DNA from: an uncultured Oscillospiraceae bacterium
GTDB taxonomy: Bacteria; Bacillota; Clostridia; Oscillospirales; Oscillospiraceae
Length of the DNA stretch: 64,000 nt
Direction of reading: 5' to 3'
Assembly: GCA_910588975.1 (NCBI GenBank)
Contig: CAJUSE010000001.1
Span: 1 to 64,000, forward strand
Shown here: positions 43,878 to 51,920 of the stretch, piece by piece
How positions within the stretch are numbered: the first letter of the stretch is position 1
Layout of the letters: every line of letters begins with the position of its first letter
Made by a program: the position numbers and the translations under genes
Notes under the pieces: generated by a model
What the model saw: only the letters and a program-made list of their open reading frames with translations
The model's database searches: none
What the model was told of the DNA's origin: nothing

Positions 43878-44261
43878 GTGGAAATTGTCATTTCCATTTT
43901 GGGCGCCATATCAGCAATAATGGTCGCTGTTATTGGTGCAGTTTTATCGAACAAGAATAGTAATACCCTTCAGCTAAGAAAGTTAAAAGAAGATCATTAC
44001 ATTTCCTATGTAGAAGCATTACATAACTTAGCTGCAGATAACAGTAGCCAAAGTGCTATACAAAAATATACCTACCATCGAGACAAGCTTCTTATTGTAG
44101 CAAGTGAAGAAGTCGTTAAGAATATTCTACGGTATGAAAACGAGGCTGTTGGTAAAGATAGCCAGTTACACGATGAATATCTTACCGATATTATAAAGTC
44201 AATCAGAAAAGATTTGCGCATCAAAGACAAAAGTTATCCTAAAGTTTATTTGAAGAAATAG
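43878..44261 (+). CDS. AT-rich small membrane-anchored protein, unknown
   Basis: A 127-residue protein with an N-terminal membrane helix (about residues 3-23, ISILGAISAIMVAVIGAVL) and a charged helical cytoplasmic part. GTG start seven bases after GGGAGG. Codon use is visibly AT-rich compared with all neighbours (many AAA, ATA, TTA codons), which points to acquisition. It lies between the IS and the repeated tRNA end, so it is cargo of the inserted segment. I see no catalytic motif and do not recognise a family. The IS end lies just upstream and may have replaced its promoter. Confidence 0.65.
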   Translation: MEIVISILGAISAIMVAVIGAVLSNKNSNTLQLRKLKEDHYISYVEALHNLAADNSSQSAIQKYTYHRDKLLIVASEEVVKNILRYENEAVGKDSQLHDEYLTDIIKSIRKDLRIKDKSYPKVYLKK

Positions 44262-44369
44262 CTAAGAAAAAAGAGGTAGCCGAAAGTCGATTATTTATTA
44301 TGTTGTAAATACTGCATATGGCTGTCTTGAACGCATTAATATGAGTGTTTTTTTCAAGTCCTATAATTT

Positions 44370-44380
44370 CACTCGGACCA
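44370..44380 (+). repeat. Direct repeat copy 2: tRNA-Pro 3' end (attR-like)
   Basis: CACTCGGACCA, identical to the end of tRNA-Pro, 1.9 kb away. It is directly followed by a perfect terminator hairpin, as expected for the former end of the tRNA transcript. TTCAAGTCC upstream weakly echoes the T arm, with different spacing. Confidence 0.6.
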
Positions 44381-44423
44381 AAGTGGCACAGTGATTTTGC
44401 TGAAATCACTGTGCCACTTTTTT
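44380..44423 (+). terminator. Perfect terminator next to the repeated tRNA end
   Basis: A perfect 18-base inverted repeat (44380-44397 and 44403-44420) with a 5-base loop, followed by a T run. It may be the original tRNA-Pro terminator, and also faces the - strand operon ending at 44451. Confidence 0.88.
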
Positions 44424-44450
44424 GTGCCGATGTTTTCAACCGCCGGTCAA

Positions 44451-45584
44451 TTAGTTTACAAGCATATTGATGTCGCTGCTATCCCAGTGGTATTTTACTG
44501 GATCCAGTTCCTCCAGCGCAAAACGGAGGAATCCATACTCGCCCGAATTTCCCCGGTCAACGGTAGCGTCAAACCAGAGCCATTGACCGTCAAGGAGAGC
44601 AATGTTCCACATATGATTTTCTCCCATGGAGCTGCCGCTCACATTGTAGCAGGGGATACCCGCCTTTTCAAAGAGGATCTGGACTGCATTGGAAAACCCG
44701 CCGCAGATGGCCGTCTCGTCCCGCAGGGCACCCAGGGCCGTCCGGGACTGGTAGGGCATTTGGGCCATATTGGTGTAGTACCGCTGGTCGTATGTGACAC
44801 GGGTGGTCAGATAGGAGTAAAGGGCAAGGGCCTTTTCACGCTCGCTCATATCCGCCGACAGGACTTGGGCTACCACATTATCTGCCAATCCTTCCACCTC
44901 CTCCAGCTCGGACAGGCATTCCGCTATCTCCATGCCGACAGGTGGGGTATAGGTAATCTCTGTCCCATCCCGGTTCAAAGCACAGAGAATATAGCCGCCG
45001 CCCGCCTGGGCCAGGGCATGGTTGACTTGGTCGGGGGTCCAGCTGCTGTCTGTAAGGCGGATGGGGGTGGGCTCAGTGCCCATGCTTTTCCGGGCCAGAG
45101 CGATCAGCTCTTCAAATGTGGAGACAGAGTGATAATCCCTGCCCTCCGGGTATTCTCCTGTCTTGTAGGGCATATAGGAGACTTGACAGGTCAGAATACC
45201 ACCTTCTTCAAAAGCGGAGACATCGTAAGTGTAGCCCAGATCCGAGTGCTGTGACAACAGTCCGTAGTAGAGGTTTTTCACATCCATGTCCGGCGTGTAT
45301 TGCCATTCCAGGCTGGATACCTCCATAGGTGCTGGCTGGCGCACCTGGCAGATCGCCTCGTAGAGCTCTGTTTGAATATCCTCCGGAGCAACAATAGGAA
45401 TGGGGAGAACAACCTCTGGGCTTTCGGTAGCCGAAGGCACAGGTTCCGGAGTAGTCAGCACGGGAGCGCTCGGCGATGGAGAGGGCTGCTCTACATTTGT
45501 GTTTGTACGGTCACAGCCGGAGAGAAGGGTCAGCATTGCTGCTGCCAGCAGTCCGGCGGGAATCTGTTTAGGGGTGCGCATCAT
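44451..45584 (-). CDS. Transglutaminase-like lipoprotein
   Basis: A 377-residue exported lipoprotein: signal peptide with lipobox LLSGC (Cys24), a Pro/Ser/Thr-rich spacer (about 25-60), then a transglutaminase-like domain with Cys in ETAICGGFSNA, His in GENHMWNIAL and Asp in LWFDATVDRG. The triad is complete, so it may be a peptidase or cross-linking enzyme on the cell surface. I chose the ATG at 45584, six bases after GGAGG, instead of the upstream ATG that contains this site. It is the last gene of the TetR-MATE operon, an unusual partner for a drug efflux pump. Confidence 0.85.
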   Translation of the reverse strand: MMRTPKQIPAGLLAAAMLTLLSGCDRTNTNVEQPSPSPSAPVLTTPEPVPSATESPEVVLPIPIVAPEDIQTELYEAICQVRQPAPMEVSSLEWQYTPDMDVKNLYYGLLSQHSDLGYTYDVSAFEEGGILTCQVSYMPYKTGEYPEGRDYHSVSTFEELIALARKSMGTEPTPIRLTDSSWTPDQVNHALAQAGGGYILCALNRDGTEITYTPPVGMEIAECLSELEEVEGLADNVVAQVLSADMSEREKALALYSYLTTRVTYDQRYYTNMAQMPYQSRTALGALRDETAICGGFSNAVQILFEKAGIPCYNVSGSSMGENHMWNIALLDGQWLWFDATVDRGNSGEYGFLRFALEELDPVKYHWDSSDINMLVN

Positions 45585-45609
45585 AAAAAACCTCCGCATT
45601 GGTAAAATA

Positions 45610-46986
45610 TCAAACTTTTTCTTTTTCCATGCTCTGTGCTGCGATCCGTTTCATAGCCGGAATGGAAAGAATGCAGACCAAAATAGTCAGCACATCGGCG
45701 GCGGGCTGGGAGAGATAGACGCCCATCACCCCAAACCGCTTGGGTAGTGTCAGGATAAAGGGAAGATAAAACAGTCCCTGACGGATCATGGACAGAAACA
45801 GCCCATATTGAGCAGCTCCAATGGTCTGGAAGGTAATGGTCATCATATAACACAGGCCAAAGGCCGGATAGATAACCACCTGGGAAATCAGCAGCTTCTT
45901 TCCATACTCAATGATCACCGGATTACGATTAAAGAGCATTACCAGCGGGCGAGCCAGCAATATATAGATCACTGCCACCAAAACTGTCAGCAGCAAGGAG
46001 CCCTTCAGAGCAAAGCGCACCGACTGGCGAAATCGATCCTCCTCTCCGGCACCGAAGGCGTAGGAGGCCACCGGCTGGTATCCCTGCATAAACCCCATAA
46101 CCACATAACACCCGATGAGAATAAGCCGCTGTACCACACCATAGGCGGCAATGATCTCATCAGCCTGAGGCAGGGAAGCGGCTACAATGTTGGTCAGGGA
46201 GGAGGCCACTGATAGACAGATTTGAATAACTGCAGTGGGAATGCCGATCACCGTGACTACTTTGAGGAAGTCCCAACTCAACTTAAAACGTTTTATATTC
46301 AGTTTGATTACAGACTTACCGCTGAGATAGAACCAGGCCAGAATGAAAAATGTAACAAACTGGGACACTGTGGTGGCGAGAGAGGCTCCCTCCACTCCCA
46401 TCCCAAATCCCCAGTCAAACATAAAAATGGGATCCAATATCACATTGAGTGCCGCTCCTACGATTACGGCAACAGAGGAGATCTTTACCGAGGATTCTGC
46501 CCGGGCAGCACAGTTCATGCTCTGGGCAGGCAGATTGGCCAGGGCGGCAATAAACATCCAAAAAGCGTAATCCTTTGCCATGGGCAGGGAGGTATCCGAG
46601 GCGCCAAAAGCCCGCAGGAGTGGCTCTATAAAAATGATGCCTCCCACACACAAGACAAGACCCACGGCAACAGAAATACCCACAATAGTGGTGACCGTAC
46701 TGCTGGCTCTGGCCTCGTCTTTCGCCCCCAGCTGACGGCCCGCCAGTACGGCTGCACCGGCGGCAAAGATATTCTCAATAGAGACCATAATCAGCAGCAG
46801 CGGAAGGGTGACCCCCACCGCCGTCAGCGCAATATCAGAATGCAGCATTCCGATGTAGGCAGTATCCACAATGTTGTAAACCGCCTTGGCCAGCAGCGCC
46901 AGCGTTGCAGGAACTGCCAACTTTACAATGGCTTTGGAGGGGGTGATTCCCTCCAAAACAGAAAGTGAGTGCTCTGTATCAGACAT
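45610..46986 (-). CDS. MATE-family multidrug/toxin efflux transporter
   Basis: A 458-residue, 12-helix membrane protein of the MATE family that exports cationic drugs or metabolites in exchange for Na+ or H+. The N-terminal part (ITPSKAIVKLAVPATLALLAKAVYNIVDTAYIG) is typical, and the internal two-fold repeat is visible (second half from about residue 240). Its start overlaps the TetR gene by eight bases, so expression is coupled to the repressor. The substrate cannot be inferred. Confidence 0.92.
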   Translation of the reverse strand: MSDTEHSLSVLEGITPSKAIVKLAVPATLALLAKAVYNIVDTAYIGMLHSDIALTAVGVTLPLLLIMVSIENIFAAGAAVLAGRQLGAKDEARASSTVTTIVGISVAVGLVLCVGGIIFIEPLLRAFGASDTSLPMAKDYAFWMFIAALANLPAQSMNCAARAESSVKISSVAVIVGAALNVILDPIFMFDWGFGMGVEGASLATTVSQFVTFFILAWFYLSGKSVIKLNIKRFKLSWDFLKVVTVIGIPTAVIQICLSVASSLTNIVAASLPQADEIIAAYGVVQRLILIGCYVVMGFMQGYQPVASYAFGAGEEDRFRQSVRFALKGSLLLTVLVAVIYILLARPLVMLFNRNPVIIEYGKKLLISQVVIYPAFGLCYMMTITFQTIGAAQYGLFLSMIRQGLFYLPFILTLPKRFGVMGVYLSQPAADVLTILVCILSIPAMKRIAAQSMEKEKV

Positions 46987-47605
46987 TATTCTTTTCCTTT
47001 CTCTCTACAACACCGTAGAGTAAAATATTTAGCGCCTTCCAGTTGCGTCTCTCCCTGTCCTCAAATTCCTCCAAGGACATCTCCGACGCCCGAAATCTGG
47101 CATTGATAAAGTCCTGGAATTGCTGGAAGGTATCAATAACCTCCGCTTTGGTAACTTGTGGCCGCAGGGTAAGAGGAGCCAATAGTTGCTCTAAAATCTG
47201 TATATTCAGCGCATCAAACCCCTGTTTGCACGTCTGTATCTCATTCCTCAGATGATTCGGCGGTGAAATGATCACCTCGCAAAAAATGCGTTGGTAAATG
47301 GGTTTCTCCTTGAAAAAGGCCATACGGGCGCCGAAGTATTGCGCCAGCCGCTCCTCTGAGTCCCCCTGTACAAACTGCGTCTGCTTCCGAAGATGGTCGG
47401 TGAGCAGATCAAAACACTCTTCCACGCAGGCCAGAAACAGGGCATCCTTGGTATCAAAGTAGTGATAGATAATCCCCTTGGAAATATTCTGAGCGGCGCA
47501 GATGGTATTGATCGAGCTGCCACCATATCCCTGCCTGGAGAATTCAGCCAAAGCACCGTCCAAAATACGCCGCCTGGTCTGCTGGTTCTTTTCCTCTCGT
47601 TTCAT
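46979..47605 (-). CDS. TetR/AcrR-family transcriptional regulator
   Basis: A 208-residue repressor with the N-terminal helix-turn-helix (TRRRILDGALAEFSRQGYGG ... IYHYFDTKDALF, about residues 9-60) and a ligand-binding helical domain. First gene of the operon with the MATE pump, so it likely represses itself and the pump until a ligand binds. Two matching palindromes bracket its promoter (47622-47674). Confidence 0.92.
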   Translation of the reverse strand: MKREEKNQQTRRRILDGALAEFSRQGYGGSSINTICAAQNISKGIIYHYFDTKDALFLACVEECFDLLTDHLRKQTQFVQGDSEERLAQYFGARMAFFKEKPIYQRIFCEVIISPPNHLRNEIQTCKQGFDALNIQILEQLLAPLTLRPQVTKAEVIDTFQQFQDFINARFRASEMSLEEFEDRERRNWKALNILLYGVVERKEKNNV

Positions 47606-47621
47606 TGCAACACCCCCAATA

Positions 47622-47674
47622 ATTGACCACTTGGTCTATTTTGTATGATAACAAAAACAGACCAGGTAGTCAAT
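47622..47674 (-). promoter_or_regulatory. TetR-type operator pair around the TetR/MATE promoter
   Basis: Half 1 (47622-47637) and half 2 (47659-47674) are inverted copies agreeing at 14 of 16 bases. Each half also contains its own palindrome, GACCA-CT-TGGTC and GACCA-GG-TAGTC. On the - strand TTGACT (47673-47668), a 17-base spacer and TATCAT (47650-47645) form a promoter between them, with half 2 covering the -35. Confidence 0.75.
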
Positions 47675-47727
47675 ATTGTATTTGTAAACTTTTTGTTTCC
47701 ATCGCCATACAAAACTGCGAAAAAAAC

Positions 47728-47756
47728 TTGACATCGTCTGGGAAAAAAAGTATACT
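47728..47756 (+). promoter_or_regulatory. Promoter of glnA
   Basis: TTGACA (47728-47733), a 17-base spacer and TATACT (47751-47756), placing the start near 47763, about 87 bases before the glnA ATG. Confidence 0.8.
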
Positions 47757-47764
47757 CAATAACA

Positions 47765-47826
47765 GTTGAGGACAAAGGCGTTCCGACCCGTAGGGGCGGG
47801 GCGTCTTTTTTTATAAATCCCTCAAC
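47765..47826 (+). promoter_or_regulatory. glnA leader attenuator with ANTAR-type hexaloop
   Basis: A terminator (arms 47777-47789 and 47794-47805, 12 pairs with one bulged A) is followed by a T run to 47812. A short hairpin GGAC-AAAGGC-GTTC (47770-47783) with a hexaloop having A at position 1 and G at position 4, the ANTAR target signature, overlaps the 5' arm, so the two are mutually exclusive. GTTGAGG (47765-47771) can also pair with CCTCAAC (47820-47826) around the whole element. Confidence 0.7.
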
Positions 47827-47849
47827 AAAAAAGAAAGGGGAAGGACCCT

Positions 47850-49181
47850 ATGTCATACACCAAGGAAGATATCATTCGCATCGTCCGAGAGGAAAATATT
47901 GACTTTATCCGTCTCCAATTCACCGACATCTTCGGTCAGCTGAAGAATGTGGCCATCACCGCCTCCCAGATTGAAAAGGCCGTCAATAACCAGATGATGT
48001 TTGACGGCTCCTCCGTCGAGGGCTTTACCCGTATTGATGAGTCTGACCAGTATCTTTATCCCGATTTGGACACCTTCTCCATTCTGCCCTGGCGTTCCGC
48101 CCATGGCAAGGTGGCCCGGTTGATCTGTGACGTACACAATCCCGATGGCACCTCCTTTATCGGCGACCCCCGCAGTGTGCTGAAGCGGGTGCTGGAGAAA
48201 GCCAAAGCCATGGGCTATGATACCTTCAATGTAGGCCCTGAGGCTGAATTTTTCCTGTTCCAGACCGATGATGAGGGCAAGCCTACCACCAAGACCAATG
48301 ATGAGGCCGATTATTTCGACCTGGCCCCTCTGGATCACGGTGTGGCAACCCGGCAGGAGATCGTTTTGGCTCTGGAAGCCATGGATTTTGAGATCGAGGC
48401 CGCCCATCACGAGTCCGCCCCCGGCCAGCATGAGATCGATTTCAAGTATGCCGACGCCCTGCGTACTGCCGACAACATCATGACCTTCAAGCTGGCTGTC
48501 AAGACACTGGCTCAGAAGAACGGCTTCCATGCCACCTTCATGCCCAAGCCCATCTTTGGCATCAATGGCTCGGGTATGCACACCAATATGTCTCTCTTCA
48601 AAGACGGAAAAAATGTTTTTGCCGACCCCTCCAGTCCTGACGGCCTGTCCAAGGAATGCTATTCCTTCATCGCCGGAATTCTGGCTCATGTGAAGGGCTT
48701 CACCGCCATCACAAATCCCCTGGTCAACTCTTACAAGCGTCTTGTGCCCGGCTATGAGGCCCCTTGCTATATCGCCTGGGCCGCCTCCAACCGCACCACT
48801 ATGATTCGTATTCCCGCCTCCCGTGGTATGGGCACCCGCATCGAGCTGCGCTCTCCCGACCCCTCCTGTAACCCCTATCTGGCATTGGCTGTCTGTCTGG
48901 CCGCCGGGCTGGATGGTATTGAGAAGGGTATGACCCCTCCGGCTCAAATTCAGGAAAATCTCTATAAAATGGACAAGGATGCCCGGAGGGCCGCCGGCGT
49001 GGAAAGTCTGCCCGGCTCTCTGGCTGAGGCACTTGAGCTCATGCAGCAGGATCAGCTCATCATGGATACCTTGGGCGGGCATCTGGCCGAGAACTTCATC
49101 GAGGGTAAAATGAAAGAGTGGGACGAGTATCGCACCCGGGTCTCCTCTTGGGAAGTCGAGAAGTACATGATCAACTATTGA
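47850..49181 (+). CDS. glnA: Glutamine synthetase, type I
   Basis: Makes glutamine from glutamate, ammonia and ATP, the main nitrogen-assimilation step. The 443 residues match the GSI-alpha class of Firmicutes. Motifs: DGSSVEGF (about residue 51), the ATP/Mg site EAEFFLF (about 131), [12 protein letters not shown] (about 237) and the late glutamate-binding [18 protein letters not shown] (about 317). The adenylylation-site insertion of GSI-beta is absent. A strong promoter and an attenuator precede it, and an ANTAR regulator gene follows 44 bases downstream. Confidence 0.97.
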   Translation: MSYTKEDIIRIVREENIDFIRLQFTDIFGQLKNVAITASQIEKAVNNQMMFDGSSVEGFTRIDESDQYLYPDLDTFSILPWRSAHGKVARLICDVHNPDGTSFIGDPRSVLKRVLEKAKAMGYDTFNVGPEAEFFLFQTDDEGKPTTKTNDEADYFDLAPLDHGVATRQEIVLALEAMDFEIEAAHHESAPGQHEIDFKYADALRTADNIMTFKLAVKTLAQKNGFHATFMPKPIFGINGSGMHTNMSLFKDGKNVFADPSSPDGLSKECYSFIAGILAHVKGFTAITNPLVNSYKRLVPGYEAPCYIAWAASNRTTMIRIPASRGMGTRIELRSPDPSCNPYLALAVCLAAGLDGIEKGMTPPAQIQENLYKMDKDARRAAGVESLPGSLAEALELMQQDQLIMDTLGGHLAENFIEGKMKEWDEYRTRVSSWEVEKYMINY

Positions 49182-49225
49182 TCCGCATATACTCCACCGT
49201 TCCTCCTTGGAAGGGGTGATGGAAA

Positions 49226-49762
49226 TTGGAATCGGTGATTTTAGCCTTTGAGAGGGAAAAAAACGGTCTGCGTATCCGGGATGTGATTGAAACTGCCGGC
49301 GTAGCCAACTGTATCCTCTGTCACTCAGCGGCTGAAGTCAAGCGGCTGGTCCATGAACAGCGCATCGGCGCTGTCATCTGCTCCCATAAGCTCATTGATG
49401 AAAGCGCCGAGCTCCTGTTTTCCGATCTTCCCGTCACATGCTCTATGCTGGTGGTTGCCATGAAAAGTCTTTTGGACCTCATCAGCGACGGTGATATTCA
49501 AAAACTTCCCGCCCCTGCGACCCGTGGCGAACTCATTGCCGCTGTTCGGCGTCTGATCCAAAGCAGCCAACGGGCAGAGCGGTACATCCACCCACGCCGG
49601 GAAAACGAAGAACTGACCCTCATCAGGCAGGCCAAGGTCATTTTGATGGACCGTGGCATGAGCGAGGAACAAGCCCATCGCTACCTTCAGCGGGAGAGTA
49701 TGGGCTCAGGACTAAAAATGGTCCAGGTAGCCCAACAAATTTTGAACAACCCAGAGAAATAA
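49226..49762 (+). CDS. ANTAR-domain RNA-binding antiterminator (NitR-like)
   Basis: A 178-residue protein with an N-terminal receiver-like domain (ESVILAFEREKNGLRIRDVI) whose phosphorylation-site Asp is not conserved in an obvious way, and a C-terminal ANTAR domain of three helices (about residues 128-175, LIRQAKVILMDRGMSEEQAH then ALL-type YLQRES). ANTAR proteins bind hexaloop RNA hairpins and prevent termination. The glnA leader upstream contains such a hairpin, so autologous control of the glnA operon is likely. TTG start with AAGGGG six bases upstream; ATG and GTG codons nearby are in other frames. An analogous gene (nitR) follows glnA in Clostridium acetobutylicum. Confidence 0.82.
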   Translation: MESVILAFEREKNGLRIRDVIETAGVANCILCHSAAEVKRLVHEQRIGAVICSHKLIDESAELLFSDLPVTCSMLVVAMKSLLDLISDGDIQKLPAPATRGELIAAVRRLIQSSQRAERYIHPRRENEELTLIRQAKVILMDRGMSEEQAHRYLQRESMGSGLKMVQVAQQILNNPEK

Positions 49763-49777
49763 GTCATAGAATACCCC

Positions 49778-49815
49778 GGGCGGCAGTCAGATTGCTCTGA
49801 CTGCCGCCCTTTTTT
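49778..49815 (+). terminator. Terminator of the glnA operon
   Basis: A perfect 14-base GC-rich inverted repeat (49778-49791 and 49796-49809), a 4-base loop and a run of six T. Confidence 0.93.
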
Positions 49816-49836
49816 GAGCCAAAAGGGGGGTATATC

Positions 49837-50634
49837 ATGCATTTTACTAAAATGGAGGGTCTGGGTAACGATTACATCTACATAAACTGTCTTAACGGAT
49901 ATCCATCCGATTTGCCCAGCCTGGCACGGCAGATGTCAAACCGGCATTTCGGCGTAGGCAGTGATGGCCTCATCACCATCGGTCCTTCAACCAAAGCCGA
50001 CTTTTCCATGCGCATCTATAATGCTGACGGCTCAGAGGGAGAGATGTGCGGCAATGGAATTCGCTGTGTAGGCAAATATGTCTACGATAAAGGGCTGACA
50101 AACAAGACCATCTTACAAATTGACACACTTTCTGGTATAAAGGAATTATCCTTGACAATCATTGGTCACCAGGTGGTTTCGGTCTCTGTGGATATGGGCC
50201 AGCCAGTAGTTGATGCACCACAGCAACTGTGGGTGGGGGACAGTGCTTGGACTGTGACCCCGGTTAACACGGGCAATCCCCATTTGGTGGTTTTTCTGGA
50301 CAAACCGGAGACCCTGAAGTTGAGAGAGCTCGGCCCGCTTTTTGAACATCACCTCAGCTACCCCGAAGGGGTCAACACAGAGTTTGTTGATGTTCTTTCC
50401 CCGGAACACTTGCGAATGCGGATATGGGAGCGAGGGAGCGGAGAGACCTTGGCCTGCGGCACAGGGGCCTGCGCCGCCTTAGCTGCCGCCGTGACCTGCG
50501 GCCAGGCAAAACGCCAAGCTGTGATAGACCTTCCCGGAGGGACACTTTCTCTTCACTGGCAGGCCGATGACGGACACATCCATATGACCGGCCCCGCCGT
50601 CACCGTGTTTGAAGGCGAATGGCCAGAGCATTAG
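49837..50634 (+). CDS. dapF: Diaminopimelate epimerase
   Basis: Interconverts LL- and meso-diaminopimelate for peptidoglycan and lysine. It has 265 residues with both catalytic cysteines in context: MCGNGIRCVG (about residue 72) and ACGTGACA (about 208). The start MHFTKMEGLGNDYIY follows AAAAGGGGGG. It is co-transcribed with dapL, 16 bases downstream. Confidence 0.96.
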   Translation: MHFTKMEGLGNDYIYINCLNGYPSDLPSLARQMSNRHFGVGSDGLITIGPSTKADFSMRIYNADGSEGEMCGNGIRCVGKYVYDKGLTNKTILQIDTLSGIKELSLTIIGHQVVSVSVDMGQPVVDAPQQLWVGDSAWTVTPVNTGNPHLVVFLDKPETLKLRELGPLFEHHLSYPEGVNTEFVDVLSPEHLRMRIWERGSGETLACGTGACAALAAAVTCGQAKRQAVIDLPGGTLSLHWQADDGHIHMTGPAVTVFEGEWPEH

Positions 50635-50650
50635 AAAGGGGCTTCTTTTT

Positions 50651-51868
50651 ATGGTCAAATTGAACTCTAATCTCGTCAAACTCCCCGGAAATTATCTTTT
50701 TTCTGAAATCGGGCACCGGGTGGAAAAATACAAATCCGCCCACCCGGAAAAGAGAATCATCAGCCTAGGCATCGGTGATGTAACCCGCCCTTTGCCTCCG
50801 TCCGTTGCAGGGGCTATGGCTCAGGCGGCCCGTGAAATGGGAACGGCGGATGGCTTTCACGGCTACAGCCCGGATCAGGGTTATCTTTTCCTACGACAGG
50901 CCATTACACAGACTTATAAAGAGCGTGGAGTAGAGGTACATCCGGAGGAGGTTTTTATCTCCGACGGAGCCAAAACCGATTGTGGCGCCCTTGGAGAGCT
51001 TTTTGGTCGAGAAAATTTGGTGGCCATCTGCGATCCGGCCTATTCTGTATACGTTGACACAAGTGTAATGGCAGGCAGGGCAGGGGAATACGACGAAAAA
51101 AAGGGGATATGGTCGACGCTGGTCTACCTTCCTTGTCGGTCAGAAACAGATTTTTTGCCCCAAATTCCCACTCAAAAGGCCGATTTGATCTATCTTTGCT
51201 CCCCCTGCAACCCCACTGGAGTAGCATTTGACCGAGAAAATCTCACTAAATGGGTAGATTATGCCAGGAAAAATGGCTCAATTATCCTGTTTGACGGGGC
51301 TTATGAAGCCTTTATTACCGCTCCAGACGTGCCCCATTCCATCTATGAAATTCCCGGGGCACGGGACTGTGCCATAGAATTGCGCTCTTTTTCCAAAACG
51401 GCCGGCTTTACCGGCGTGCGCTGCGGTTATACCATCATTCCAAAGGAATTGAAGCGGGAAGGGCTTTCCCTGATTGACCTTTGGCGCCGTCGGCAAGCCA
51501 CAAAGAGCAACGGAGTTTCCTATATCACGCAGCGTGGGGCACAGGCCGTCTGCAGCCAGCAAGGACAAGAGGAATTGGCGAAAAATATCGTCTATTATCA
51601 GCGCAATGCTGACGTATTGCGGGACGGTCTCACCACGCTGGGCCTGAAGGCCCATGGCGGGGTAGATGCCCCCTATCTGTGGGTGGAAACCCCCAACAAA
51701 GTCCCCTCCTGGGACTTTTTCACCCTACTTTTAGAGCAGGTCGGGCTGGTCATCACCCCTGGCGCCGGCTTTGGTCCAAGCGGTGAGGGGTATATCCGGC
51801 TGACTGCCTTCGGAAGCCATGAAAATACACTGGAGGCACTGGACCGGCTCAAGGAGGTCTTGTCCTGA
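50651..51868 (+). CDS. dapL: LL-diaminopimelate aminotransferase
   Basis: PLP enzyme converting tetrahydrodipicolinate directly to LL-diaminopimelate, bypassing the succinyl or acetyl branches. 405 residues, starting MVKLNSNLVKLPGNYLFSEI. The PLP lysine lies in ELRSFSKTAGFTGVRCGYT (about residue 255), and the N-terminal KRIISLGIGDVTRPLPP is diagnostic for DapL. With dapF next to it, the aminotransferase variant of the lysine pathway is the likely route in this organism. Confidence 0.94.
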   Translation: MVKLNSNLVKLPGNYLFSEIGHRVEKYKSAHPEKRIISLGIGDVTRPLPPSVAGAMAQAAREMGTADGFHGYSPDQGYLFLRQAITQTYKERGVEVHPEEVFISDGAKTDCGALGELFGRENLVAICDPAYSVYVDTSVMAGRAGEYDEKKGIWSTLVYLPCRSETDFLPQIPTQKADLIYLCSPCNPTGVAFDRENLTKWVDYARKNGSIILFDGAYEAFITAPDVPHSIYEIPGARDCAIELRSFSKTAGFTGVRCGYTIIPKELKREGLSLIDLWRRRQATKSNGVSYITQRGAQAVCSQQGQEELAKNIVYYQRNADVLRDGLTTLGLKAHGGVDAPYLWVETPNKVPSWDFFTLLLEQVGLVITPGAGFGPSGEGYIRLTAFGSHENTLEALDRLKEVLS

Positions 51869-51920
51869 TCGTTCAACTGTGATAAAATGGGCATATCCCT
51901 CCAAAAAAGGAGTGACGGAA

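Noticed and set aside
47755..47770. Second ANTAR hexaloop hairpin (CTCAA-TAACAG-TTGAG)
   Set aside because: The stem is good, but the loop lacks A1/G4 and half of it lies upstream of the predicted transcription start, so it is not counted as part of the attenuator.
47853..49082. 409-codon - strand frame opposite glnA
   Set aside because: Antisense shadow. Antisense RNA to glnA is known in C. acetobutylicum, but I saw no - strand promoter convincing enough to claim one here.
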